Made by a program: the position numbers and the translations under genes. A DNA stretch of 64,000 nt from NCBI RefSeq assembly GCF_029504735.1, contig NZ_JAQFIP010000003.1, forward strand, positions 186,001 through 250,000. Reading direction: 5' to 3'. The notes under the pieces are model-generated. The model did not search any database and was not told the DNA's origin. It was given only the letters and a program-made list of their open reading frames with translations. Numbering within the stretch: the first letter of the stretch is position 1; each line of letters opens with the position of its first letter. Shown here one piece after another: positions 32,001 to 41,333 of this stretch. The stretch is from Ereboglobus sp. PH5-10 (GTDB taxonomy: Bacteria; Verrucomicrobiota; Verrucomicrobiia; Opitutales; Opitutaceae).

Positions 32001-34847
32001 ATGCCTCCCCGCCGCCATCCCCTTCCCCGGGTTTTCACGCTGCTCGCCGCATTGATCGCGATCGCGCTGCCCGCCCATTTGGCAAAAGCCGCGCCCTGGG
32101 CCAATCTCGAGACCGACTTGCCCCAGGATCCCGCGCTCGTCCTCGGCGAACTGCCCAACGGTTTTCGCTACGCGCTTCTGCCAAACGCCGAGCCCGCGAA
32201 CCGCGTCTCGCTCCGGCTGCTTGTATCCGTTGGATCAATACACGAAAACGACAACGAGCGCGGCATCGCCCACTTCATCGAGCACATGGCGTTTCGCGGC
32301 ACGCGCAACAAGCCCGGAGGCGGGCTCATTGCCGAGCTGGAACGCATGGGCGTCAGCTTCGGCCCCGATCACACCGCCTTCACCTCATTCAACAACACCA
32401 TCTACCACCTCGAGCTGCCCGACGTTTCCAAGTCCACCCTGCGCGAGGGCTTGCGAGTCTTCCGCGAATACGCATCCGGCATCGAATTCGCGCCCGGCGA
32501 CATAGAGCTCGAACGCGGCGTGATTCTCAGCGAAATGGCCACGCGCGACACCGGCATGGCGCGCGCCGGCCAGCGTTACAGCGCGTTCATCTGGCCCTCC
32601 GCGCGCGAAAACAGCCGCTCCCCCATCGGTGTCGAAAAACAAATCCGCCGCTTCACCCAAAAACAATTCCGCGCATTTTATGACGCGTGGTATCGCCCCG
32701 AGCGCATGGCGCTCATCGCCGTGGGGCAGATCGACCCCGATGCCCTGCGCGCGATGATCGCGGATGAGTTTTCCCCGCTTGCCGCGCGCGCCCCCGCGCG
32801 CCCGGAACCGCCGCCGCCATCCCCGCGCCCCGCCTCCAGGAAACTGCCGGCTGTCGGCGTCTTCACCCACAACGAACTCACCGGCATGGGTGTCATGCAA
32901 ACCTGCGCGTGGGCCGAGCCGCCCGCGCCCTTCACGCGCGAGAAACTCGCCGAGCACACGCGCCGCAACCTCGCCCTGTCCATGTTCACCCGCCGCCTGA
33001 CGCTCCGCGCCCGCCAGCCCGGCGCGCCGTTCGGCGCCCCAAATGTCGAATACACGCAACTTTTCCCCGGCCTGCGCATGGTCCAGTTTGCCGTTCCCGG
33101 CGACCTCAATAAAACTGACATCGTCATCGCCGCCGCCGAGCAATCCCTCCGCGCCGCGATCGAGCACGGTTTCACCCAAGGCGAGCTCGACGAGGCAAAG
33201 GCCGACCTCGTCAACCGCTACCGCCAGGGCGCCCTTTACGCCCCTTCCCGAAAATCGGCGATGCTCGCCTCGCAACTCGCCTATTTTTTGCTCAATGGCG
33301 AGGGATTCTGCACGCCCGAAACAACTTGGCGCGAAGTCGAAAAACCCATCGCCGACGCCACACTCGCCGAATGCAACGCCGCCTTTGCCAAGCTCTGGAG
33401 CCGCGCCCCCGTGCGCACATTTATCAACGGCAACATCCGCCTCCTGCCCTCCAAGCCCGCCGCCTTTGAGAAAAAACTCGCGGCCAGCCGCGCAATCCCC
33501 GTCAAGCCGCCCGCCGGAATCAAGGCGCTCGATTTTGCCTACACCGATTTCGGCAAGCCCGGACGCATTGCGGAAACCAAAACGCTCCCCGAAATCGACG
33601 CGCACCTTGTCCGCTTCGAGAACAACATTCTTCTCAACTTCAAGCACACCGAATACGAAAAAGACTACGTCCTCATAAACCTCCGCATCGGGCACGGAAA
33701 ACGCGAGGAACCCAAAAACGTTCCCGGCATCGGACTCCTCGCATCAAAAGCCTTTCTTTTCGGCGGACTGGGCCGTCACACCGCAGCCGAGATCACCCAT
33801 CTCAACGCGCGGCATCTGCTCGACATCAATTTTACAATCGCCGACGACGCCGCGCACTTTTACGCCCAATGCCCGGTGCGGTCGCTCCCCTACGCGCTTC
33901 AAATGATGACCGCCTTCATCACCGACGCCGCCTATCGGCCCGAGTCGTTCGTTCTCGCCCGGCCCGATCTCACAACACTGTTCCAGCACACCCTTTCGTC
34001 GCCCTCCGCAAACCTGAACGCGATTTGCGAACGCGCGCTCACGCGCGACACGCGCTTCGGCTGGCCCAATTACGACGAGCCCGCCTCCCGCACCGTCAAC
34101 GAGCTTCGCGAATGGCTCGTCCCCCTTTTCACCTACGACGACATTGAGCTGAGCATCGTCGGCGATGTCGATTTGCAAGCCGCCCTCGATGCCGCCGCCG
34201 GGACGCTTGGCGCCCTTCCCGTTCGCGCCAAGCGCCTCCCGCCAAAACCCAACACCGGCGTCGCCTTCGCCCCCGCGCCCTCCGCGCCCATTGTCATCAA
34301 TGTGAACCCCGCGCTCAAACAAGGCGCGTTCCTCCTCGTCTGGCCCGTGCCCGACGCCGGCGACACGCACCAAGACCGGGCCCGTGTGCTTCTTGCCGAC
34401 GCGCTCGACAATGCCGTCCGCCTTTGCATCCGCGAACAACTCGGCGCCGCCTACGTCTCGTCCGCCGCCTATGCCACGCACGACGGTTTCGACAATTTCA
34501 ACTACCTCTTCGTCGGCGCCGAGGTTGACCGCGGCTCGCTCGACAAAGCCATCAACGCCGTGCGCAAAACAATCGCCCGAATCGCCGCCAATGGTTTCAG
34601 TGACGACGAATTCCTGCGCGCCAAAAGACCCTTCGTCGAACACTACGACCAGCAATCCCGCACCAATGCCTACTGGGGCTACACCGTCCTGCGCGACATT
34701 CAAAACCGCCCCGAACGCCTCACCCAGGCGCTGACACGCCTTGCCGACGTCTCCTCGATAACACGCGACGAAATCAACGCCATCGCCGCCAGGCACCTCC
34801 GCGACGACACCCTTTTCCTTTTCAAAACAGCCCCCGCGAAAAAATAG
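32001..34847 (+). CDS. Secreted M16-family zinc metalloprotease (insulinase/pitrilysin type)
   Basis: A 948-residue protein from the ATG at 32001; upstream in-frame sequence overlaps the OppA gene and lacks homology. A signal peptide ends near HLAKA. The inverted zinc motif HxxEH is at residues 91-95 (HFIEHMAF) in the normal context GIAHFIEHMAFRGT. The double-length architecture (two M16 halves, second catalytically inactive) matches periplasmic pitrilysin relatives. It probably degrades peptides in the periplasm, consistent with the divergent peptide-binding lipoprotein. Confidence 0.92.
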   Translation: MPPRRHPLPRVFTLLAALIAIALPAHLAKAAPWANLETDLPQDPALVLGELPNGFRYALLPNAEPANRVSLRLLVSVGSIHENDNERGIAHFIEHMAFRGTRNKPGGGLIAELERMGVSFGPDHTAFTSFNNTIYHLELPDVSKSTLREGLRVFREYASGIEFAPGDIELERGVILSEMATRDTGMARAGQRYSAFIWPSARENSRSPIGVEKQIRRFTQKQFRAFYDAWYRPERMALIAVGQIDPDALRAMIADEFSPLAARAPARPEPPPPSPRPASRKLPAVGVFTHNELTGMGVMQTCAWAEPPAPFTREKLAEHTRRNLALSMFTRRLTLRARQPGAPFGAPNVEYTQLFPGLRMVQFAVPGDLNKTDIVIAAAEQSLRAAIEHGFTQGELDEAKADLVNRYRQGALYAPSRKSAMLASQLAYFLLNGEGFCTPETTWREVEKPIADATLAECNAAFAKLWSRAPVRTFINGNIRLLPSKPAAFEKKLAASRAIPVKPPAGIKALDFAYTDFGKPGRIAETKTLPEIDAHLVRFENNILLNFKHTEYEKDYVLINLRIGHGKREEPKNVPGIGLLASKAFLFGGLGRHTAAEITHLNARHLLDINFTIADDAAHFYAQCPVRSLPYALQMMTAFITDAAYRPESFVLARPDLTTLFQHTLSSPSANLNAICERALTRDTRFGWPNYDEPASRTVNELREWLVPLFTYDDIELSIVGDVDLQAALDAAAGTLGALPVRAKRLPPKPNTGVAFAPAPSAPIVINVNPALKQGAFLLVWPVPDAGDTHQDRARVLLADALDNAVRLCIREQLGAAYVSSAAYATHDGFDNFNYLFVGAEVDRGSLDKAINAVRKTIARIAANGFSDDEFLRAKRPFVEHYDQQSRTNAYWGYTVLRDIQNRPERLTQALTRLADVSSITRDEINAIAARHLRDDTLFLFKTAPAKK

Positions 34848-34914
34848 GGCTGTTTAATTGAACTGTATTCGCGCCGTTAAAGGCCAACCCCGGCCATCGC
34901 AAATGGCATAAAAC

Positions 34915-35865
34915 CTAATCGCGTCCGTCGGTCATTATGATCGGGAGGATCAGGCCTTTCTTGTCGTAACGCACGCGCTCAATCGCAATTTGCCGGCGCG
35001 TGCTATACGGGCCATCCCCGGTCTGGCCGTCATAGCGGTGATAAACAATAAGGTCGGAACCGTCGGCGGGATTTTTGAAAAAGGAATGATGCCCGGGTCC
35101 CTTGTGCGATGCGTCGCTTTTCAAAATTGCGCCGCGATATTTCCACGGGCCAACGGGGGATTTTGACGTCGCGTAGTGCACGGAATAGGAAGCCCTCTTG
35201 TAGCTTCCGTGGCTGTAGGACAAATAATACACGCCGTCGCGAAAATGCATGAACGCGCCTTCCGTAAAATGCGCGGGCGTCTCCACGGGCACTTCGGCGG
35301 CGAAGCTGACCATGTCTTTGTTCAACTCGAACACGCGCAGCTTCGAGCCGGCGCTTCCACCGGCGTAAAAATAATATTTCCCCGACTTCGGGTCGGCAAA
35401 GACCATCGGGTCAATTGCCTCGAAGCCTCTTTTGCCCTCGTCGTCAAGGAGCGGGCGGCCGCTGTCAACAAACGGCCCGGCGGGACTCGCCGCGGTGGCG
35501 ACACCGATGCGCGAGCGCTTTGGGCCGACGGAATAATAAAAATACCACGTGCCGTCGCGCTCGATGACGCCGGGCGCCCACGCGCCGTGATGCTCGCGTC
35601 CATCCTCCCCCACCCACGGCACGTTCTTGAAATCCAGCACGGGGCCGTGGCGCTTCCACGTTTTTAAATCGTCCGATGAAAACGCGTAAAAGCGATCTCT
35701 CGATATGGTGGGATACAGCCAGACGGTTTTGCCGGCGACCACCGCGTGGGGATCGGCGCCGCGCATCAGCGGATTGGCGAACTCGCCCGCGCGGGCGTGA
35801 CCTGCGGCGGCGGCGAACCCCGCAATGCAAACGAGCAGGATTGCGTGGCGAAAAACGGTTTTCAT
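34915..35865 (-). CDS. Secreted glycoside hydrolase family 43 enzyme
   Basis: A 316-residue protein from the ATG at 35865. It has a signal peptide (ILLVCIAGFAAAAGHARAG). The five-bladed propeller signatures of GH43 are present: catalytic base in GADPHAV (D38), the pKa-modulating Asp in FEAIDPMVF and the acid in HFTEGAFM. Family members are beta-xylosidases or alpha-L-arabinofuranosidases acting on plant cell-wall polysaccharide. No carbohydrate-binding module is seen. It is 93 bp downstream of the MBL-fold gene on the same strand. Confidence 0.88.
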   Translation of the reverse strand: MKTVFRHAILLVCIAGFAAAAGHARAGEFANPLMRGADPHAVVAGKTVWLYPTISRDRFYAFSSDDLKTWKRHGPVLDFKNVPWVGEDGREHHGAWAPGVIERDGTWYFYYSVGPKRSRIGVATAASPAGPFVDSGRPLLDDEGKRGFEAIDPMVFADPKSGKYYFYAGGSAGSKLRVFELNKDMVSFAAEVPVETPAHFTEGAFMHFRDGVYYLSYSHGSYKRASYSVHYATSKSPVGPWKYRGAILKSDASHKGPGHHSFFKNPADGSDLIVYHRYDGQTGDGPYSTRRQIAIERVRYDKKGLILPIIMTDGRD

Positions 35866-35958
35866 GGTTGGCAAGAAAGTCGAAGCGTTAATGCGCGCAA
35901 GCCTGCCTTCGCGAACGGACGAGACAACAAAAACCGCCAAAATCCGCGCTGGCGCGGA

Positions 35959-37125
35959 TTAGTTTGCGGACGTTTGTTTGCCAACGCTTTCCCACCAGTG
36001 CGCGAAAGTTTGGGCGTCGTCGCGAAGGTCAACAATTTCGCCGATGACCGGCGTGAGCAGTCGAAGGTTTGGGGCTCGCCCGCCCTGTGTGACTCGCCGG
36101 TGGGGATCGTCCCAGTCGTGGTTTGAAATGCTGAACTTCGAGTTGTGCACGGGCAGCAGCCGCCTGGTTTTTAAATCGGCCGCGGCTTGCAGTGTTTCCT
36201 CCGGCATCATGTGGATGCTGGCCCAGTTTGGGTCGTATTGTCCGTTTTCGAGAATCGCGAGATCCATGGGGCCGAAGCGTTCGCCCGCCTCGGCGTAATG
36301 CGCGCCGTAGCCGCTGTCGCCCCCGATGTAGAAACGGAGCGCGGGAGTCTCCACAAAAAACGCGGCCCACATCGAGCGTTCATGCGAAAGACCGCGTCCG
36401 GAAAAATGGTGGGTGGTCAGGCAGTGCACTTTCACACCCGCCTCCGGCGAGGTTTCGTCGCCCCAGTGCATTTCAATGATCTGCTCCGGCTTGAAGCCCC
36501 AGTATTCGAGGTGCTCGCCGACGCCGAGCGCGCAGACAACTTTCCCGACCTTGGGCTTGAGTTTCAAAATGGTCTCGTAGTCGAGATGGTCCCAGTGATC
36601 GTGCGTGATGAAAAGGTAGTCGATGCCGGGCAGGTCGCCGACCGTGTAGGCATCGGAGCCCGTAAACGCCTTTGTGGTAAAGGAAACCGGCGAGGCCGCG
36701 CCGCTGAAAACCGGATCGACCAAGATGCGTTTCCCTCCCGCTTGCATAAAATATGAGGAATGCCCGAACCAGACGAGAACATCGCGTCCGGCGTCGAGAT
36801 TATGCAAGTCGCGCTTCACGGACGGAACAGGGGCGGACGGCGTGCGCTTGCTTTTGTCGCCAAAGAAGAATTTCCCGAGCGCCTCGATCGTGCTCACGTT
36901 TTCCGGAGTTCGGGGCTTGGGCTCCACATTGCGAAATTTGCCGTTCTTGAAGTGCGGCGACTTTTGAATTCGTTCAAGGCGCGCACCACTGGGAAGGCGT
37001 CCAAATTTCGGATGCTGCATGTATGCAAACACCAACAGCGCCATCGCGCCGATCAGGCTGAGTCCGATGATCAACATGCGCTTAATCCACTTTCTTGTTT
37101 TGGTTGTTTTTTTGGCGGACGCCAT
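35959..37125 (-). CDS. Membrane-anchored MBL-fold hydrolase (NAPE-PLD/UlaG-like)
   Basis: A 388-residue protein from the ATG at 37125. An N-terminal transmembrane helix (MLIIGLSLIGAMALLVFAYM) is followed by a metallo-beta-lactamase domain with T-H175-D-H177-W-D179-H180, the two-zinc motif. Further metal positions occur in the GGDSGYG and PVHNSKF segments. The sequence DVLVWFGHSSYFMQAGGKRILVDPVFS is typical of the NAPE-phospholipase D/UlaG branch. Substrate is not predictable. It follows smc on the same strand with an 83 bp gap containing GC-rich direct repeats (gagcgcgcc). Confidence 0.87.
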   Translation of the reverse strand: MASAKKTTKTRKWIKRMLIIGLSLIGAMALLVFAYMQHPKFGRLPSGARLERIQKSPHFKNGKFRNVEPKPRTPENVSTIEALGKFFFGDKSKRTPSAPVPSVKRDLHNLDAGRDVLVWFGHSSYFMQAGGKRILVDPVFSGAASPVSFTTKAFTGSDAYTVGDLPGIDYLFITHDHWDHLDYETILKLKPKVGKVVCALGVGEHLEYWGFKPEQIIEMHWGDETSPEAGVKVHCLTTHHFSGRGLSHERSMWAAFFVETPALRFYIGGDSGYGAHYAEAGERFGPMDLAILENGQYDPNWASIHMMPEETLQAAADLKTRRLLPVHNSKFSISNHDWDDPHRRVTQGGRAPNLRLLTPVIGEIVDLRDDAQTFAHWWESVGKQTSAN

Positions 37126-37208
37126 GCGGTGTTGGGTTTGAGCGGCAGGGCGAGCGCGCCGAGCGCGCCGAGGATTGGCGAGAGATGCGCGGGAAACGAA
37201 TGCGGCGA

Positions 37209-40200
37209 TTACGCGCCGTTGGATTTTTGCTGTGTGCCGCGGACGGCCTCGGCGATGGTGTCGTCGCTGCCTCGCTGGACTTCGGCGTCGCCGAGTTCCT
37301 TGTTGAAGCGCATCGAGACGGTCTTCGAAACGCCGCGCTCCTCCATCGTCACGCCGTAAATCGCGTCGGCGGCGGCCACCGTGCGCTTGTTGTGCGTGAT
37401 GATGATGAACTGGCTTTCGTTCGTGAAGTGCGAGAGCAGGTCCGTGAAGCGTCCGATGTTGGATTCGTCGAGCGGCGCGTCGAGTTCGTCCAGCAAACAG
37501 AAGGGCGAGGGCTTCACCATGTAGAGCGCGAAGAGGAGCGCGACCGCGGTGAGCGTTTTTTGCCCGCCGGAGAGGAGCGAGATGCCCTTGAGTTTCGTGC
37601 CGGGGGGCTGCGCGGTGATTTCGATGCCGCTTTCGAGCGGGTCGTCGGCTTGCACGAGGTCGAGCGCGGCTTTGCCGCCGCCGAAGAGTTTCGTGAAGGT
37701 GTAGTCGAAGTTCTTTTTGATTTGCTCGAAGGTGATCTGGAACTGCTGCATCGAGGTGTTGTTGATTTCGTCGATGGTTTTCAGGAGTTCGGTTTTCGCG
37801 TTCACGAGGTCGTCGTTTTGCGTCTTGAGGAAGTCGTAGCGTTGCTTGAGCGAGCGGTATTCCTCGATGGCGACGAGGTTCACGTCGCCCATGCTGTTGA
37901 TGCGCTGGCGCAGGCTGGCAACGTCGGAGCGGACTTGGTCCCAGTTGGTGTCGTCGAGCGCGGCGAGGTCTTCCTCGGTGGGATCGCCTTTTTGTTTTTG
38001 TTTGCGGCGACGGCTGCGTTTGGCGGGCTCGGCGGGTGCGGCGGCGGCGGCTTCGGGTTGTTCGGAGGGCGTCGCAAGCGACGCCCCTACGTCGGCAGAC
38101 TCGGATGCGGGCTGATCGGACTGATCGGGCGGAGTGGACTGATCGGATGCGGGTTGCTGATCCTCCGGCTTCTGGCTCTCTGGCGCTCCGGCCTCTGGCT
38201 TCTGGCCTTCCTCTTCGTCTTCGTCGAGGTCGAGATTTTCGATGCCCTCGGGTTCGTCGTCGGCGTGCCAGAGGAGGTTTTTCCAGTCGAGCGTGGTGAT
38301 GTCGGTTTGGAATTCGCGCTCGACTTCCTCCTTGAGAAAATCGGCCCGGGCGCGGCTTTCGGCGAGTTTCACCTCGCACTTGCTGAATTCGTCGTGCGCT
38401 TTTTCCGCCTCGACGCGAAGGCCGTCCTGCGTGCCTTCGACGCCGGTGATTTGTTGCTCGACTTCGACGAGTTGCACGCGGATTTGCTCCACTTGCTGCT
38501 GCGCGACGGTGATGGTTTCGTCGAGTGTTTCGGCGCGGGCGCGCTTGGCGGCCGTCTCGCCTTCGAGGTCCTGGATTTGCTGCGTCCAGAGTTCGATTTC
38601 CTGCTGGCGCTGGATGAGGAGGGTGCCGAGCTCGGCGCGACGGCGTTCCATGTCGGCGATGCCGCGGTCGAGGTAATCGACTTTGCTGCGTTGCTCGGAG
38701 GCGGCGAGGCGGGCGGAGTTGAGGCTTTCGCGCTTGGTGTCACGCTCGACGCGGAGTTCGGCGAGGCGCGTCTCCATTTGCGCGATGCGCTCCTTGCCTT
38801 GCGTGTGAAGGGTTTCGGCCTCGGTGAGCTGGGTTTGCGCTTTTTCCCAGCGGGCGTGGGCCTCGTTGCGCGCGGCTTCGACCGAGGCGGTCTCGGCTTC
38901 CATGCGGCGGAGTTTGTTGGAAATGTCCTCGAGGGTTTTTTGCGCGTTGCGTTGCTCGGCCTGGATGGCGGCGACTTGTTGCGAGATGGCGAGTTCCTCC
39001 TCGCGTTTTTCGGCGAGGGCGGTTTCGGCCTCGGCGATGCGGGCGTTGATGGCGTCGCAGATGGTTTTTTGCTCGTCGTGCGCCTTTTGGTCGTCGGCCA
39101 GGGCGTTGGCGGTTTCGCGCATTTCGTTTTCGCGCTGGACGATGCTGCGGGGGTTTTTCTTGTTGCTGCCGCCGGAGACGAGGCCGCGGCGGTCAACGTA
39201 TTCGCCTTTGCGCGTGGCGACGGCGAGGAAGGGGAAGGCGGGGTTTTGTTTCCAGTAGTCGAGGAAGGCGGCGAGGTCGTCGGCGATGTAGCAGGCGGAG
39301 AGGAGGCCGGCGGCGGGGTGCTGCTCGGCGGCGGTGTTGAGGATTGCGCTGACTGGCGTCAGCCCAGAAGCCAGAGAGCCAGAGGCCAGAGGGCCGGAAG
39401 ATTCCGGATTCTGATTTTCTGTCTTCTGGCTTTCTGGCCTCTGGTCTTCCGGCCTCTGCTTTTCTGTGAGTTCGCCGACGCGGAGGCAGATCGAGCCGGT
39501 TTGGGAGGTCTCGAGGTGGGTGAGGATTTTTTGCGCGGTGGCGAGGTCGGCGACGGTCACGGCCTCGGCGGCGGCGCCGAGGAGGACTTCGATGGCCCTG
39601 GTGTATTCGGGGGCGAAACTGAGGCCGTCCATAATCGCGACGGGACGGGGCGCGCCGTCGAGGATGTTGTCGAGCTGGCCTTGGAGAACGGCTTTCGCGC
39701 CTTCGCCGAAACCCTCGAAGGATTCGTGGAGGCGCTGGAGGACTTGGAGGCGTCCGGAGCGGGTGGTGAGCTGGCGGTCGATTTCGGTGAGGCGGCGCTG
39801 GGCGTCGCGAAATTCGCGGGTGCGGTCGGCGATGGCTTGCTGCGCGTCGCGGGCGTCCTGCTGGGCTCGGGCCTTGGCAACGTGGGCTTCCTCGACGCGC
39901 TGCTCGAACTCGGTGGCGATTTGCGCGGCGGCGCTTTGCTGCTGGCGGACGCCTTCGATTTCGGCGAGGAGGGCTTCGTGGCGGTGGACGGAGGTTTTTT
40001 GGTCAACCTCGTAGCTGGAGCAATCGGTGCGGAGGCGCGCGAGCGTGCTTTCGACTTGGAGGATTTGAAACTTGGATTGCGTGAGTTCCTGCTCGGTGTT
40101 GGCGAGGGAGGCGTCGGCGACGGTGACTTGCTGGATGATTTCCTGGAGCTGCGCCTCGGAGGTGCCGAGGAGGGAGAGCTGGAGTTGTTTGTCCTGCGCG

Positions 40201-41225
40201 CCTGTGTCGACCTGGGTGGCGATGTCGCGGAGCTGCATTTCGAGTTCGCCGAGGGTGGCGCGGGTGGCGTCGAGGCGCTCGATGAGGCCGGTGCGCTTGA
40301 TTTGCGCGAGGTTGGCGGCGTTGAGGATTTGTTCGCGTTCGGTGCGCAGGTCGAAGACGGCTTGCTGGGCTTCCTGCACGCGCTGGTTGAGGCGCGAGCG
40401 GTGGGCTTTTTTCTCCTCGAGGTCCTGCTGTTGTTGCGAGTAGTGGACGCGGCGGGTTTCGGAGGCGGCGCGGAGTTTGACGACTTGCTCGTCGAGCTCG
40501 GCAAGCGTGGCGGTGATTTTGCCGTGCTGGTGGCCGCTGTGCGCGAGGGCGAGGTGGCGGAGGCGGTGCGAGACTCGCTTGTAGCGAAGGGCCTTCGAGG
40601 CCTGGCGGCGCAGGGAGCCGATCTGGCGTCCGACCTCGGTGATGACGTCGGAGACGCGGGCGAGGTTGGTGTCGGTGAGGGCGAGTTTTTGGAGGGCTTC
40701 GCGGCGCTGGCTTTTGTATTTGGTGATGCCGGCGGCTTCCTCAAACACGGCGCGGCGCTCCTCGGGTTTGGAGGAGAGGATCTGGTCGATCTGGCCCTGC
40801 GCCATGATCGAGTAGGACGTGCGGCCGATGCCGGTGTCCATGAAAAGCTTGTGGATGTCCTTGAGCCGGCAGGGGGTGTTGTTGAAGAAGTATTCGCTGC
40901 CGCCGTCGCGATGGACGCGACGCATGATTTCGATTTCGTGGAACTGGCTGCCGAGTTGTTTTTCGCAGTCGGTGAGAAGCAGCGAGACTTCGCACATTTG
41001 CGAAGGTTTGCGGGTGTCGGCGCCCTCGAAAATGACGTCCTGCATTTTGCCGCCGCGGAGAGCCTTTGCGCTTTGCTCGCCGAGAACCCAGCGGATGGCG
41101 TCGGCGATGTTGGACTTGCCACAGCCGTTGGGGCCGACGACAGCGGTCACGCCGCGTTCGAAGTCGAGTGTGGATGGATCAGCAAAAGATTTAAAGCCGT
41201 GCAGTTTGAGTGCCTTGAGATACAT
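37209..41225 (-). CDS. smc: Chromosome partition/condensin protein SMC with repeat-derived insertions
   Basis: A 1338-residue protein from the ATG at 41225 (MYLKALKLHGFKSFADP). The N-terminal ATPase half has Walker A GPNGCGKSN (31-39). Long coiled coils flank a hinge near residues 520-680. The C-terminal half has the signature LLSGGQK and Walker B FCLLDELDAPLDESN. It forms the ring of bacterial condensin with ScpA/ScpB and organises the chromosome. It is longer than the usual ~1190 residues. Part of the excess is two low-complexity insertions: residues ~585-621 in the hinge region and ~1000-1053 near the C-terminal head. Both are encoded by dispersed repeat DNA. The strand opposite is also open over the full length because of codon bias. 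Confidence 0.96.
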   Translation of the reverse strand: MYLKALKLHGFKSFADPSTLDFERGVTAVVGPNGCGKSNIADAIRWVLGEQSAKALRGGKMQDVIFEGADTRKPSQMCEVSLLLTDCEKQLGSQFHEIEIMRRVHRDGGSEYFFNNTPCRLKDIHKLFMDTGIGRTSYSIMAQGQIDQILSSKPEERRAVFEEAAGITKYKSQRREALQKLALTDTNLARVSDVITEVGRQIGSLRRQASKALRYKRVSHRLRHLALAHSGHQHGKITATLAELDEQVVKLRAASETRRVHYSQQQQDLEEKKAHRSRLNQRVQEAQQAVFDLRTEREQILNAANLAQIKRTGLIERLDATRATLGELEMQLRDIATQVDTGAQDKQLQLSLLGTSEAQLQEIIQQVTVADASLANTEQELTQSKFQILQVESTLARLRTDCSSYEVDQKTSVHRHEALLAEIEGVRQQQSAAAQIATEFEQRVEEAHVAKARAQQDARDAQQAIADRTREFRDAQRRLTEIDRQLTTRSGRLQVLQRLHESFEGFGEGAKAVLQGQLDNILDGAPRPVAIMDGLSFAPEYTRAIEVLLGAAAEAVTVADLATAQKILTHLETSQTGSICLRVGELTEKQRPEDQRPESQKTENQNPESSGPLASGSLASGLTPVSAILNTAAEQHPAAGLLSACYIADDLAAFLDYWKQNPAFPFLAVATRKGEYVDRRGLVSGGSNKKNPRSIVQRENEMRETANALADDQKAHDEQKTICDAINARIAEAETALAEKREEELAISQQVAAIQAEQRNAQKTLEDISNKLRRMEAETASVEAARNEAHARWEKAQTQLTEAETLHTQGKERIAQMETRLAELRVERDTKRESLNSARLAASEQRSKVDYLDRGIADMERRRAELGTLLIQRQQEIELWTQQIQDLEGETAAKRARAETLDETITVAQQQVEQIRVQLVEVEQQITGVEGTQDGLRVEAEKAHDEFSKCEVKLAESRARADFLKEEVEREFQTDITTLDWKNLLWHADDEPEGIENLDLDEDEEEGQKPEAGAPESQKPEDQQPASDQSTPPDQSDQPASESADVGASLATPSEQPEAAAAAPAEPAKRSRRRKQKQKGDPTEEDLAALDDTNWDQVRSDVASLRQRINSMGDVNLVAIEEYRSLKQRYDFLKTQNDDLVNAKTELLKTIDEINNTSMQQFQITFEQIKKNFDYTFTKLFGGGKAALDLVQADDPLESGIEITAQPPGTKLKGISLLSGGQKTLTAVALLFALYMVKPSPFCLLDELDAPLDESNIGRFTDLLSHFTNESQFIIITHNKRTVAAADAIYGVTMEERGVSKTVSMRFNKELGDAEVQRGSDDTIAEAVRGTQQKSNGA
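38066..38210. repeat. Three repeat types forming a linker in smc
   Basis: From left to right there is a REP-like palindrome (38066-38090: gggcgtcgc aag gcgacgccc, ending in ctac), then near-tandem gactgatcgg units (about 38100-38155), then ggcttctggc/tctctggcgctcc units (about 38163-38210). All are in frame. The protein product is a flexible stretch rich in Asp, Ser, Glu, Gln and Pro just before the DWDQVRSDVASLRQRI-like start of the C-terminal head. Confidence 0.75.
39361..39466. repeat. Inverted hairpin repeat in the smc hinge
   Basis: The left arm (about 39363-39402) consists of ccagaagccagagagccag-like units. The right arm (39421-39466) is the imperfect reverse complement (ttctggctttctggcctctgg). 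About 20 nt separate them. The repeat family is the same as the arms of the element at 26303-26840. Translation in the smc frame gives a Gln/Pro/Glu/Ser-rich insertion without a stop, between LRVGELTEKQ and LTPVSAI. Confidence 0.8.
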
Positions 41226-41333
41226 GAAAATGAAGCCCGCTAATGGAGCGGACGCTTTCTTGCTCGGCAAACGGAAAATTCACACACACGCGGGAAATTG
41301 TTCACATTGCCCGCGCACCCGCCGGCTTGCGCG

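Noticed and set aside
37095-41243. A 1382-codon open frame on the plus strand opposite smc
   Set aside because: It mirrors the codon pattern of smc on the other strand; the product is a low-complexity Gly/Ala/Leu/Glu string without domains, a known effect of high GC at third positions.
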